A stretch of DNA of 64,000 bases from CBDDIP01 sp965229005. GTDB taxonomy: Bacteria > Actinomycetota > Acidimicrobiia > Acidimicrobiales > Ilumatobacteraceae. The notes under the pieces are model-generated. The model searched no databases. It saw nothing but the letters and a program-made list of their open reading frames with translations, and was not told where the DNA came from. This document shows, one piece after another, positions 49,973-58,278 of the stretch. Position 1 is the stretch's first letter. Every line of letters starts with the position of its first letter. The stretch covers positions 992,001 through 1,056,000 of the forward strand of contig CBDDIP010000001.1 of NCBI GenBank assembly GCA_965229005.1, read 5' to 3'. A program made the position numbers and the translations under genes.

Positions 49973-50544
49973 TCCGACGGTTCGTCGCAGTGGTCCTTGC
50001 CACTGCGCTGGTCCCGGCGCTCGCCGGCTGCAGCGATGACGATGCCGGAAAGAACGCGAAGCTCTACGCACCCGTCGTCATGACACCGGTACCCGACCGG
50101 ACCGCGACGATCGATCCGTCGTGGGTGGAGTCGAGCGGCGAGACCCTCGGCACGAACGTCGCCGACGGCACCTACTGGGCGGAGGCCGTCGGCGTCGGCG
50201 AGTCGACCTCGCCGTTCATCACCTTCGACCTGTCGCAGGCCGTGTTCGGCCCGGCATGCACGGACACGTTTCCCTCCGACCCGTCGGCCTGCGACGACGA
50301 CTACGCGACCATCGACCAGCCCCACGGTGAGCTGCCGGCGCTCGTGGCGGCCATCGCGTCCGCCTCCGTGGTCGGCGAGGACCAGCGGACCTACGCGGTC
50401 ACCGGCGCCGAGCTGTACTCGTTGATCAGCGGCGCGCCGCCGGCCAAGGCGGCTCCTGACGACTACGTGTACGCCCCGTTCCCCTTCCTCGTCGAAGTGG
50501 AATCCGGCGCGATCACCGTCGTCCGCCAGATCTGGACGCCATAG
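49969..50544 (+). CDS. Putative lipoprotein related to the extracellular domain of the upstream Hsp70-like protein
   Basis: A 191-residue protein with signal peptide MIRRFVAVVLATALVPALAG and lipobox ALAGC. The mature domain begins with a VADGTYWAEA segment and contains paired cysteines (GPACTDTFPSDPSAC). It aligns by eye with residues about 537-661 of the preceding protein: DGTY near the start, FGPAC versus HGSAC, ELYSLISGAPP versus ELKNLVAGGAP, and the C-terminal VVRQIWTP versus VKMQQFFRP. The start overlaps the upstream stop by 4 nt. The pair probably works together at the outer face of the membrane. No named family. Confidence 0.78.
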   Translation: MIRRFVAVVLATALVPALAGCSDDDAGKNAKLYAPVVMTPVPDRTATIDPSWVESSGETLGTNVADGTYWAEAVGVGESTSPFITFDLSQAVFGPACTDTFPSDPSACDDDYATIDQPHGELPALVAAIASASVVGEDQRTYAVTGAELYSLISGAPPAKAAPDDYVYAPFPFLVEVESGAITVVRQIWTP

Positions 50545-50565
50545 CGCGATCGAGGTGCGTCGACG

Positions 50566-51270
50566 TCAGTTCGCGGCGGCTTCGAACTCGGCGAGCCAGA
50601 TGGGGACGTCGGCCAGGCGGGCGACTTCGGTGACGTGCTCGTCGTGGTCGACGTGCTCGTGCTCCCACAAGAGGTGGTACGGCACGTGAATGCCGTGACC
50701 ACCGAGGGCCATCACCGGGAGGATGTCGCTGCGAACGCTGTTGCCGACCATGCAGAACCGCTCGGGCTCGACGCCGAATCGAGCGATCAGCTTGGCGTAG
50801 GTCGCGGCGTCCTTCTCGAGGACGATCTCGATGTGCTCGAAGTGGTGCGCCAGCCCGCTCGTGCTCACCTTGTGGGTCTGGTGGATCAGATCACCCTTGG
50901 TGATCAGCACGATGCGATATCGGCTGCCGACCTCCTGCAGCACCTGGGGCACGTCGGGGAGGAGACGCACGGGCTCCTGCAGCTGATCGCGCACGAGGTC
51001 GACCAGCTCGAGCATCACCGAGCTCGGGATCGCGCCGTTGGTGATCGTTGCCGCGGTCTCCACCATCGACAGCCCGAACGACTTCACGCCATAGCCGAAC
51101 GTCGGCAGGTTCTTGCCTTCGGTGGCCACGAGCGCGGCCTTGGCGTCGATGCCGTCGGGCACGTACGGGGCGACCATCTCGACGAAGCGCTGCTCGCTCT
51201 CGTGGAAGCCGTCCTCGCTCTGCCACAGCGTGTCGTCGGCGTCGAAGCCGATCACGTCGAACCGTGTCAT
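50566..51270 (-). CDS. HAD-family hydrolase (probable phosphatase)
   Basis: A 234-residue HAD enzyme with all four motifs: I DADDTLW (nucleophile Asp about 9), II VLITKGD, III Lys in LEKDAATYAKL and IV CMVGNSVRSDILP. The cap lies between motifs I and II (helical), as in subclass I phosphatases. A substrate cannot be named. ATG 51270 overlaps the upstream HTH gene stop by 4 nt (ATGA), in a three-gene unit with a thiamine-binding-like protein, so thiamine phosphate or a related metabolite is a possible but unproven substrate. Confidence 0.88.
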   Translation of the reverse strand: MTRFDVIGFDADDTLWQSEDGFHESEQRFVEMVAPYVPDGIDAKAALVATEGKNLPTFGYGVKSFGLSMVETAATITNGAIPSSVMLELVDLVRDQLQEPVRLLPDVPQVLQEVGSRYRIVLITKGDLIHQTHKVSTSGLAHHFEHIEIVLEKDAATYAKLIARFGVEPERFCMVGNSVRSDILPVMALGGHGIHVPYHLLWEHEHVDHDEHVTEVARLADVPIWLAEFEAAAN

Positions 51271-51632
51271 CGGTGCAGCGCGTTCAGGTAGTTGTAGACG
51301 GTGATCCGGCTGACGCCCATCGCGTCGGCGACGTCCTCGACGGCGCGGCGCAGCGTGAACGCGCCGCGGTCGTCGAGCAGTCGGATGGCGCGCTGCTTGT
51401 CCTCGCGCGACAACGACGGCAGCGGCGCACCGAACTCGCGCTCGACGCCTTCGATCAACCGGTCGAGCGCGCCGTGCAACGGGGCCATGCGCACGGCGGC
51501 GATGATCGCGCCCTCCCAGCGCAGCGGCAGATCGCCCGGCTCCCGGTCCTCGGCCGCGACCATCGTCGCGCCGAGCGCCTCGACGACCGGCTTCACGGCC
51601 AGCACCAACGGGTGGCGGGGCAGCTTGTTCAT
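51267..51632 (-). CDS. Helix-turn-helix regulator with DauR/YheO-type C-terminal HTH
   Basis: A 121-residue protein. The C-terminal part (about 85-120; RGAFTLRRAVEDVADAMGVS followed by RITVYNYLNAL) is the HTH seen in DauR/YheO-type regulators. The N-terminal part is too short for the full YheO PAS-like domain and resembles no domain I know. Overlaps with both neighbours (4 nt each) suggest that it regulates its own operon with the thiamine-binding-like protein and the HAD enzyme. Confidence 0.75.
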   Translation of the reverse strand: MNKLPRHPLVLAVKPVVEALGATMVAAEDREPGDLPLRWEGAIIAAVRMAPLHGALDRLIEGVEREFGAPLPSLSREDKQRAIRLLDDRGAFTLRRAVEDVADAMGVSRITVYNYLNALHR

Positions 51633-51883
51633 GCGCCACCGCCGACGGACGGAGCGACGCGCTCGATGTGCATGCTGACGTGCGTGGCTCCGTGCGCGAA
51701 GGCCGCATCGATCACGGCCTGGGACACCGCGCCGGCCAGTGCGTCGGGCACCTCGCAGCTCGTTCCGAACGGCCCGAACTCGGCGACGGCACCGAGCGCT
51801 TCGGCCGCTGCGACGGCTGACGTGACGTGCTCACCGGGGTTCCCCTCGATGAAGGGTTCGATGGTGAACTCCAGCAGCAGCAC
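51629..51883 (-). CDS. MTH1187/YkoF-type thiamine-binding-like protein
   Basis: An 84-residue protein, MLLLEFTIEPFIEGNPGEHV, with a later FGPFGTSCEV and AAFAHGATHVSMHIERV. The two halves fit the small ferredoxin-like fold of the thiamine-binding (PF01910, formerly DUF77) family. Family members bind thiamine or related molecules. It is the first gene of the operon, upstream of the HTH and HAD genes. Confidence in the family is moderate because the protein is short. Confidence 0.68.
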   Translation of the reverse strand: MLLLEFTIEPFIEGNPGEHVTSAVAAAEALGAVAEFGPFGTSCEVPDALAGAVSQAVIDAAFAHGATHVSMHIERVAPSVGGGA

Positions 51884-51932
51884 GCTTCACGATGGTAGCG
51901 AGCACGACCGACCCCTCACCCAAACGCGGTGC

Positions 51933-52199
51933 TCACCTCCCCATGATGCGCTGCAGTTCGCCGGCTCGGGCGATGCAGTCGGCGCCGGCGGACTCGAACG
52001 CCTGCGCCAAGCGGGTCAGCGCTGTGCGGAAGGTGGCGTTCCAGTCCTGCTCGAACCGGTCCCTGGCCGGCCCGGTCCACGACGTGCCGGCGAGCACCGA
52101 GCTGACCGTGCTGGTCAGCGACTGGATCGGGTCGATCTGCTGCTTCAGGGTGCGGCCCAGCGAGGCGAGCTGCTCGGGGTTGGCGCCGTACATGGTCAT
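51933..52199 (-). CDS. WXG100-family (ESAT-6-like) protein
   Basis: An 88-residue protein with the central SWTGPARDRFEQDW: the W-x-G turn (WTG about residues 41-43) between two predicted amphipathic helices, as in type VII secretion substrates. Length is standard for the family. AGGAG lies 6 nt before the ATG at 52199. There is no partner WXG100 gene, EccC ATPase or other ESX component in the window, so it is a lone gene here. The conserved element at 52233-52283 lies directly upstream and is shared with the Tad operon. Confidence 0.85.
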   Translation of the reverse strand: MTMYGANPEQLASLGRTLKQQIDPIQSLTSTVSSVLAGTSWTGPARDRFEQDWNATFRTALTRLAQAFESAGADCIARAGELQRIMGR

Positions 52200-52232
52200 G
52201 GTGGTCTCCTCGTGTTCGACTGTTCGTCAGGT

Positions 52233-52283
52233 CCTACACACAGAACCGTGCGCCGCGGCCTCGAGCGGAAAACAACGACGTCA
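52233..52283 (-). promoter_or_regulatory. Conserved upstream element, copy at the WXG100 gene
   Basis: Minus-strand reading: GTTTTCCGCTCG, 10 nt, GCACGG, TTCTGTGTGTAGGAC; it ends 33 nt before the WXG100 start. It matches the element upstream of the Tad operon (35963-36012) block by block. The distal end overlaps the stop of the NUDIX gene. TAGGAC after TGTG could be a -10 box, leaving a short leader with a ribosome site. Confidence 0.65.
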
Positions 52284-52784
52284 GACGAAGTGCAGCAACG
52301 GCAGCAGGAGGGTGATGCTGTCCGGCAGGAACCGATGCTCGGCGCGCATCGCGGTGAGCTCGGCGGGCGTGACCCACGTCGCCTCGACCACCTCACCGTC
52401 GTCGAACGCGAACGGGCCGTCGTGCACGGCGCGGTAGCCGTGACAGATCAAAGCGACGTCGTCGTCCACGTAGCGTCCGCTGCCGAGGTGCTCCAGTTCG
52501 GCGGTGATGCCGACCTCCTCGGCCAGCTCCCGGTGGGCCGCGTCGAGGTACGTCTCGCCGGCGGCGACCACCCCGCCGGCGGCGATGTCCCACCACCCGG
52601 GCCAGACGTCCTTCCACTCGCTGCGACGGTGGATCAGCAGCCGGCCATCGCTCCCGAACACGGCGATCCCCACGCATCGGTGTTGCAGCCGCTCTGCCCG
52701 CATCCGCGATCGCGGCACGGTGTCGACCACCTGGTCGTCGTCGTCGACGATGTCGACCAGCTCGCTCGCCGGATCCGCTGCCAT
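52281..52784 (-). CDS. NUDIX hydrolase (YfcD-like)
   Basis: A 167-residue enzyme. The Nudix box GGVVAAGETYLDAAHRELAE followed by EVGI fits GX5EX7REUXEEXGU; an N-terminal VDTVPRSRMRAERLQHRCVG and LLIHRRSEWKDVWPGWWD match the YfcD/isopentenyl-diphosphate-isomerase-like group. It likely hydrolyses a nucleoside diphosphate derivative. TAGGCA on the minus strand (52797-52792) ends 7 nt before the ATG, implying a leaderless transcript divergent from the amidohydrolase gene. Its stop touches the shared element upstream of the WXG100 gene. Confidence 0.92.
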   Translation of the reverse strand: MAADPASELVDIVDDDDQVVDTVPRSRMRAERLQHRCVGIAVFGSDGRLLIHRRSEWKDVWPGWWDIAAGGVVAAGETYLDAAHRELAEEVGITAELEHLGSGRYVDDDVALICHGYRAVHDGPFAFDDGEVVEATWVTPAELTAMRAEHRFLPDSITLLLPLLHFV

Positions 52785-52791
52785 CGCATCA

Positions 52792-52801
52792 TGCCTAGCA
52801 T
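52792..52801. promoter_or_regulatory. Overlapping divergent -10 boxes (NUDIX / M20D amidohydrolase)
   Basis: TGCCTAGCAT holds TAGGCA on the minus strand (7 nt before the NUDIX ATG) and TAGCAT on the plus strand (6 nt before the amidohydrolase ATG). Only 23 bp separate the two start codons, so both transcripts must be leaderless or nearly so, and the two promoters should compete. Confidence 0.5.
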
Positions 52802-52807
52802 TCGCCC

Positions 52808-54022
52808 ATGAGCACCGACACCCTGCGCGACGAGGCCCGAGATCTGCTCGACGGGATGGTCTCGCTGCGGCGAACGCTGCACCAGTGGCCGGAGATCGGC
52901 AACGACCTGCCCGTGACGCGCGGCGAGGTCCTCGGCGCGCTCGAGGGGTTGCCGCTCGGCATCACCCTGCACGAGACCACCAGCGGCATCGCCGCGCTGC
53001 TCGACGGCGGCAAGCCCGGCCCGACCGTGCTCCTTCGTGGCGACATGGACGCGCTGCCGATGCCCGAGGACACCGGACTCGACTTCTCCTCGAAGGTCGA
53101 CAACCGCATGCACGCCTGCGGGCACGACACGCACACGGCGATGCTCGTCGGCGCGGCACGACTCCTGAGCGCGCGACAGGCCGACATCCCCGGCCGCGTG
53201 CTGTTCATGTTCCAACCCGGCGAGGAGGGCTACGCCGGTGCGAGGTTCATGCTCGACGAAGGTCTGCTCGACCTGCCGGCACGCGCCGACGGCAGCGAGT
53301 CGCCGGTGACGGGCGCGTACGCGCTGCACATCACCTCTGTGCTGCCCACCGGATGGATCAGCTCGAAGGCCGGCGCGCTCATGGCGTCGAGCGACACGAT
53401 GCGCATCCTCGTCACCGGTCGGGGCGGTCACGCCAGCCAACCGCACCGCGCCCTCGATCCGATCCCGGTGGCTTGCGAGATCGTGCAGGCGCTGCAGACG
53501 ATGATCACCCGCAGCGTCGACGTGTTCGACCCGTCGGTGGTCACCGTCGGCAAGATCTCCGCCGGCACGACGACCAACGTCATCCCGGAGAGCGCACTGA
53601 TCGAGGGCACCATCCGCGCCGTCAGCGAGCGCACCCGCCGCCTCGTGCACGACGGCATCCGCCGCGTCGCCGAGGGCGTCGCCGCCGCGCACGGTGCCGG
53701 TGTCGACGTCGAGGTGGTCGACGGCTACGGCGTCACCTCGAACACGCCCGGCTCGGCCGAGTTCTCGATGGGCGTGGCCGGCGACATCATCGGAGCCGAC
53801 AAGGTGATCAAGATGCCGAACCCAGTGATGGGCGCCGAGGACTTCAGCTACGTCCTCAACCGCATCCCCGGCACGATGATGTTCCTCGGCGGCACGCACC
53901 ACGACCGCGACCCGTTCTCCGCCCCGGCCAACCACTCCAACCGCGTCACCTTCGACGAGGAGTCGATGGTCAACGGCACCGCCATCCTCGCCGGGCTGGC
54001 CCTCCGCCACCTGGCGAACTAG
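52808..54022 (+). CDS. M20D-family amidohydrolase
   Basis: A 404-residue metallo-amidohydrolase of the IAA-amino acid/hippurate hydrolase family. Metal and catalytic contexts: LRGDMDALPMPEDTG, MHACGHDTHTAMLVGAARLL (Cys/His ligands), FQPGEEGYAGA (Glu), and MGAEDFSYVLNRIPG plus a C-terminal NHSNRVTFDE. It cleaves N-acyl amino acids or similar amides. The dimerisation lid domain (about 185-300; GRGGHASQPHRALDPI) is intact. It is divergent from the NUDIX gene and followed within 9 nt by a small Cys-containing frame. Confidence 0.92.
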   Translation: MSTDTLRDEARDLLDGMVSLRRTLHQWPEIGNDLPVTRGEVLGALEGLPLGITLHETTSGIAALLDGGKPGPTVLLRGDMDALPMPEDTGLDFSSKVDNRMHACGHDTHTAMLVGAARLLSARQADIPGRVLFMFQPGEEGYAGARFMLDEGLLDLPARADGSESPVTGAYALHITSVLPTGWISSKAGALMASSDTMRILVTGRGGHASQPHRALDPIPVACEIVQALQTMITRSVDVFDPSVVTVGKISAGTTTNVIPESALIEGTIRAVSERTRRLVHDGIRRVAEGVAAAHGAGVDVEVVDGYGVTSNTPGSAEFSMGVAGDIIGADKVIKMPNPVMGAEDFSYVLNRIPGTMMFLGGTHHDRDPFSAPANHSNRVTFDEESMVNGTAILAGLALRHLAN

Positions 54023-54030
54023 CTGTCGCC

Positions 54031-54240
54031 TTGTCCCTGCTCCAGCGCCTCTCACGACTCGTCACACGGCACGACGTCGTCGCGTGCCCGACCTGCGGAC
54101 TCCAGGTGCGCACCGCACCGACGCACGCTCGAGGCGTGTGGGGCGCGGCCATCGACGGCATCCCGCGGCCGACCGGCGAGGTCGAGGCGCTCTGCCGCGA
54201 GCAGAACGGGACCGACCACCACGTCCGGATCCACTGGTGA
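54031..54240 (+). CDS. Small Cys-containing protein (69 aa), hypothetical
   Basis: A TTG at 54031 opens a 69-codon frame 9 nt after the amidohydrolase stop. The product has VVACPTCGLQVRTAP (a CxxC zinc-knuckle half, about residues 18-32) and a later ALCREQNGTDHHVRIHW. Close spacing to the gene upstream and the non-random Cys/His content support it, but there is no ATG or GTG and no recognised family. It could also be a spurious frame. Confidence 0.4.
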   Translation: MSLLQRLSRLVTRHDVVACPTCGLQVRTAPTHARGVWGAAIDGIPRPTGEVEALCREQNGTDHHVRIHW

Positions 54241-54267
54241 TCGGCAGTGGCCCGTCGCCGCGATGAG

Positions 54268-54367
54268 GTGAGAGATGTGCGGCCGATGGGCGATCACCTC
54301 TCACCGGGTCGAGACGGCGGCGAGGTGAGGTGAGAGGTGTGCGGTGCATGGGCGATCACCGCTCACC
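54268..54367. repeat. Tandem pair of inverted repeats (family F)
   Basis: Two copies about 61 nt apart. Copy 1: GGTGAGAGATG (54268-54278) with CACCTCTCACC (54295-54305). Copy 2: GGTGAGAGGTG (54329-54339) with CACCGCTCACC (54357-54367). Both share the interior ATGGGCGAT. They occupy the gap between the convergent small gene and the GH38 gene, so they may be stacked terminators. Confidence 0.75.
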
Positions 54368-54388
54368 GGTCGGGCCGGCGGGGCGAGC

Positions 54389-57300
54389 TCAGGTGCGGAG
54401 GCGCAGCGTGACGAGCTCGAAGGGGTTCAGAGTGAGGGCGATGATGCCGTCGGCGGTGTCGAGGGATTCGGTGGGCGACTCGTAGACGTCGCAGCGCGAT
54501 GCCTCGGTGATCCGCTGCGGCAGGCGCACGATGGTGCGGGTGCGGTCGCCGCACGCCTCGTGGAGTCGGACGACCAGATCGCCCGAGCCGTCGTCGGCGC
54601 GCTTCACGGCGCTCAGCCACACGCCCGGTTGGTCGATGTGCACGACGGGCGGGGCATCTTCGCCATCGCCGTCGTGGACGACCCGCAGCGGCACGTTCAA
54701 CGCTTCCGCCTCGTGAAGCACGTCGTGGAGGCCGGGTCCGTGCGGCAGCACGGCGATGGTGACGCGATGGCGACCGCGGTCGGCCTCCGGGTCGGGGTAG
54801 CGAGCTGCCTTCAGCAACGAGACGCGAACGCCTGGAGCGCGGCCCGACGAGCTGAACAGACGATGGCCGTAGCGGCCGTCGTTGAGCACGGCGACACCGA
54901 AGCCGGGCTCGGCGACGTCGACCCAGCGGTGCGCGCACACCTCGAACTTCGCCGCGTCCCACGAGCTGCTGGCGTGCATCGGCCGTCGAACGTGTCCGAA
55001 CTGGATGTCGCACGCGGCCTCGTCGGCGCGGACGTCGATCGGTACGTGCAGCGACAACCACTGCTCGGCCTCCTGCCAGTCGATGTCCAGCTCGATGTCC
55101 ATCCGCGCGCTCTCGGCTCGCAACCGGTAGGAGGAGACGACTGCCGATGACCCGAACGCACGTCGCACGCGCAGGGTGGCCACGAGCGGGCCGCGGTCGA
55201 CGAGCTCGATCTCGACGTCACCGGCCAGCGGCGTGGCCAGTGGCTCGGACCAGTCCTCGAGGTCCCATGCGTCGTACTCCACCGGGTGATCGGGCGCGAT
55301 CTGCAGGCCGATCACCGAACCGGCGGGCAGCAGCTCGCGGGCGTGGCGAACGTCGACGATCGAGGTGATGTTGCCGTCGAGGTCCCAGTGCACAGCGATG
55401 CTGCCGTTGGCCATCGACTGCTCGGTGACCACGACGCGATCGTCGGTGGCAAGCGCCTCGAACGGGCCGAGCCCGCTCCCCGGCGCCGCGGCGACGAACG
55501 CGTGTCCACCGTCGACGAGCGCCTGCAACTGCCCGGCGCCCGGTGGCGTCAACGAGGCGACGACGACCTCACGACGCGCGTGCGCCCCGGCGTTGGCCAC
55601 CGCGCCGGCAGGCGCGCAGAGATGCGACAGCGCTTCCTGGACGAGGTCCTCCAGCGCTGCAGCGGCACCTGCGTGCGCTGCCTCTGCGTCGTCGTGGACC
55701 CAGGCGATCGACGAGCCCGGGATGATGTCGTGGAACTGCTGCAGCAGGACCGATCGCCAGATGTCGTCGAGCGCGGCGACGACATCGTCGGGCACCGAGC
55801 CACGAGCCGCCCACCACAGCTCGGCCTCGCGCAACAGGCGCTCGCAGCGACGGTTGCCGAGCTTGGTCTGCGCCTGGCTGGTGAGCGTGCCGCGGTGCAT
55901 CTCGAAGTACAGCTCGCCGCGCCAGACCGGCACCGGCGCGCCGCCGGCGATCTCCTCTTCGACGCGGTCGAAGAACTCGTCGGTCGTGCCGATGCTGACG
56001 CGCGGCGTGCCGTCGAGGTCGGCCATCCGCCGCGCCCGCTCGACCATCTCGCGCGTCGGACCACCGCCGCCGTTGCCGTGACCGAACGGCATCAGCGACC
56101 AATCGCTCCAGCCATGCTCCTTGAAGTTGTGGTCGGTGAACACCATCTGATCGGCGGTGACCGACGCGTTGTAGGTGTCGACCGGCGGGAAGTGGGTCAG
56201 CACCCGTGAGCCGTCGATGCCCTCCCACCAGAACGTGCTGTGCGGGAACACGTTCTGCTTGTTCCAGCTGAGCTTCTGGGTGATGAAGCGGTGCATGCCG
56301 CCGGCGGCGAAGATCTGCGGCAGCGAGCCGGGGTAGCCGAACACGTCGGGGATCCACACCTCCTTGCACCGCACGCCGAAGCGCTCCTCGAAGTAGCGCT
56401 GGCCGAACACCATCTGGCGCACGATGCTCTCGCCGCTCGGCAGGTTCATGTCGGCCTCGACCCACATGCCGCCGACGGGTTGCCACTGGCCTGATGCGAC
56501 CTTGGCCGTGATGCGTTCGAAGACCTCCGGGTGCTGACGCTCGACCCAGTCGTACTGCGCTGCCTGCGAGCAGACGAACCGGTAGTCCGGGTAGGCGTCC
56601 ATCAGCGTCGTCGCCGAGGCGAAGGTGCGCGCGCACTTGCGCTCCGTCTCGCGCAACGGCCACAGCCACGCCGAGTCGATGTGCGCGTGGCCGACACCGA
56701 TCACGCGGTGCGCACTGGCGCGCGCGGGCTGGGCGAGCGCGGGCGCGAGCAGGGCGCGAGCCGACGCCGCCGTGGCACCGACGCGCTGCAGATCGAGCGC
56801 GTCGAAGGCTGACTCCAACTGGCGCAGCAAGCGTTGGCGACGCTGCTCGTTCAGCGGCAGTGACGTCATCAGACCGAACAGCACCTCGATGTCGAGCAGG
56901 AGCGCGAACACGGTCTCGTCGCGCACACCGAGCGACGCTTCGCGCAGGCGGTACAGCGGCGCTGCACCGGCGGTGTCGAGGGACCCGAGCTGCGACGGGC
57001 GAAACCCGGGGAACGCCGGGTTCGACGCTGCCTCGACCAGCAGGCTGAGCGGCCCCGCAACCTGGTCCGGCAGCGGCACGCCGGTGCGACGCGGGTGCAC
57101 GCCCTGCAGTGCGCCGCGATCCGTGTAGACGAGGCCTTCGCTCTGGAAGCCGGCCGCGTCCTGGTGGAAGCCGAGGTCGATGACGGCCTCCAGCTGCGGG
57201 CCGACCCACTCGGAGGGCACGTCGGCGTCGAGCTGGAACCAGGTCGTGCCCCACGGCCGACTCCACTGCGCGCCGATCGTGAACGGGCGGAACTCCCCCG

Positions 57301-57460
57301 CCAACAGCGCAGCACGAGCGACCTCAACGGGGACTGGCTCGCCGGGCACGTCCCACGCAGTGACGGCCATCGGGATGCGAGACGAGTACATCGCCGGCAT
57401 CACCCGCTCGAACAGTTCGCGGCGGATGCGGTTCTCGACGAGCGTCCGGTTGTCGTGCAC
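54389..57460 (-). CDS. Glycoside hydrolase family 38 alpha-mannosidase
   Basis: A 1023-residue enzyme. The catalytic domain starts with zinc-binding GHAHIDSAWLWPL (HAHID 258-262) and the nucleophile context GMWVEADMNL (Asp337), then WIPDVFGYPGSLPQIFAAGG and SLMPFGHGNGGGGP; middle and C-terminal beta-sandwich domains complete the family layout (normal length about 1000). It releases alpha-linked mannose, likely from glycans or glycoproteins; no signal peptide is present, so it acts inside the cell. Start is GTG 57460. Neighbours give no pathway clue; the gene stands alone between a repeat pair and the ApbE operon. Confidence 0.93.
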   Translation of the reverse strand: MHDNRTLVENRIRRELFERVMPAMYSSRIPMAVTAWDVPGEPVPVEVARAALLAGEFRPFTIGAQWSRPWGTTWFQLDADVPSEWVGPQLEAVIDLGFHQDAAGFQSEGLVYTDRGALQGVHPRRTGVPLPDQVAGPLSLLVEAASNPAFPGFRPSQLGSLDTAGAAPLYRLREASLGVRDETVFALLLDIEVLFGLMTSLPLNEQRRQRLLRQLESAFDALDLQRVGATAASARALLAPALAQPARASAHRVIGVGHAHIDSAWLWPLRETERKCARTFASATTLMDAYPDYRFVCSQAAQYDWVERQHPEVFERITAKVASGQWQPVGGMWVEADMNLPSGESIVRQMVFGQRYFEERFGVRCKEVWIPDVFGYPGSLPQIFAAGGMHRFITQKLSWNKQNVFPHSTFWWEGIDGSRVLTHFPPVDTYNASVTADQMVFTDHNFKEHGWSDWSLMPFGHGNGGGGPTREMVERARRMADLDGTPRVSIGTTDEFFDRVEEEIAGGAPVPVWRGELYFEMHRGTLTSQAQTKLGNRRCERLLREAELWWAARGSVPDDVVAALDDIWRSVLLQQFHDIIPGSSIAWVHDDAEAAHAGAAAALEDLVQEALSHLCAPAGAVANAGAHARREVVVASLTPPGAGQLQALVDGGHAFVAAAPGSGLGPFEALATDDRVVVTEQSMANGSIAVHWDLDGNITSIVDVRHARELLPAGSVIGLQIAPDHPVEYDAWDLEDWSEPLATPLAGDVEIELVDRGPLVATLRVRRAFGSSAVVSSYRLRAESARMDIELDIDWQEAEQWLSLHVPIDVRADEAACDIQFGHVRRPMHASSSWDAAKFEVCAHRWVDVAEPGFGVAVLNDGRYGHRLFSSSGRAPGVRVSLLKAARYPDPEADRGRHRVTIAVLPHGPGLHDVLHEAEALNVPLRVVHDGDGEDAPPVVHIDQPGVWLSAVKRADDGSGDLVVRLHEACGDRTRTIVRLPQRITEASRCDVYESPTESLDTADGIIALTLNPFELVTLRLRT

Positions 57461-57497
57461 GACCGGAGACTATGACCGCGCTGTCGGACCGAGTGCC

Positions 57498-58271
57498 TCA
57501 GGCCGCGCGGTGCTGGGCGAACCCGACGGTGGCGTGCGTCAACCCGTCGCGGGTGATCACGTAGCCGTCGTAGCCCTCGTGCTCGGTCACCCACTCGAGG
57601 CCGTCGACGCCGAGCACGAACAACGTCGTCGCGTACGCGTCGGCCAGCGACAGGTCGGGCCCGATCACCGTCGCACTGGCCAGGCCGATGGCGGGCAACC
57701 CGTCACGTGGGTCGACGATGTGCGCACCGCGTTCATACGTCGCCGAGGTCGCCACGGCGAACGGTCCCTCCACTTCGAGGACGGCGGCGAGCATCATCGC
57801 GTCGTCCGGGTGGCGGATGCCGATGCGCCACGGCGCCCCGTCACGGCGTCCGCGCAGGGCCACGTCGCCGCCTGCGTTGATCGCCAGATCGGTGACGCCA
57901 CCCGCGGTGAGGAGGTTCGCGCAGCGCTCGATCGACCAACCCTTGACGTAGCCACACGGGTCGAACGGCGTGCCGTTCGGCGACGGCAGCGACCACACGT
58001 CGAACACGCCGTCGGAGTCAGCAAGCAGCACCTCACACGTCGACAGGACACCGTGGACCTCCTCGGACACCTGATCGAGCGACAGCTCGCCGCGGCCGAT
58101 GCGCGAGATCTCACTGCCCTCGATGTACGGGCTGAAGGTCGCATCGACGTGGTGCAGCCAGGCGATCGCCTCGTCGAGCAGCTCGGGCGGGCAACCGCCG
58201 GGCAGGTCGAAGCTGACCGCCATGCCCATGACGGCTTCGACCCGTGAGGTGGGTCGTTCCGCAGCGCTCAC
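57498..58271 (-). CDS. apbE: FAD:protein FMN transferase
   Basis: A 257-residue ApbE-family enzyme: MGMAVSFDLPGG at the N terminus, FDPCGYVKGWSIERCANLL, LAINAGGDVALRG, and AHIVDPRDGLPA with the Mg-binding/FAD region DAYATTLFVLG. ApbE joins FMN from FAD to a threonine on target proteins. It lies directly after the FMN-binding protein gene (7-nt gap), which carries the acceptor motif, so substrate and enzyme are co-expressed. There is no clear signal peptide. Start is GTG 58271. Confidence 0.92.
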   Translation of the reverse strand: MSAAERPTSRVEAVMGMAVSFDLPGGCPPELLDEAIAWLHHVDATFSPYIEGSEISRIGRGELSLDQVSEEVHGVLSTCEVLLADSDGVFDVWSLPSPNGTPFDPCGYVKGWSIERCANLLTAGGVTDLAINAGGDVALRGRRDGAPWRIGIRHPDDAMMLAAVLEVEGPFAVATSATYERGAHIVDPRDGLPAIGLASATVIGPDLSLADAYATTLFVLGVDGLEWVTEHEGYDGYVITRDGLTHATVGFAQHRAA

Positions 58272-58278
58272 GCAGGAA

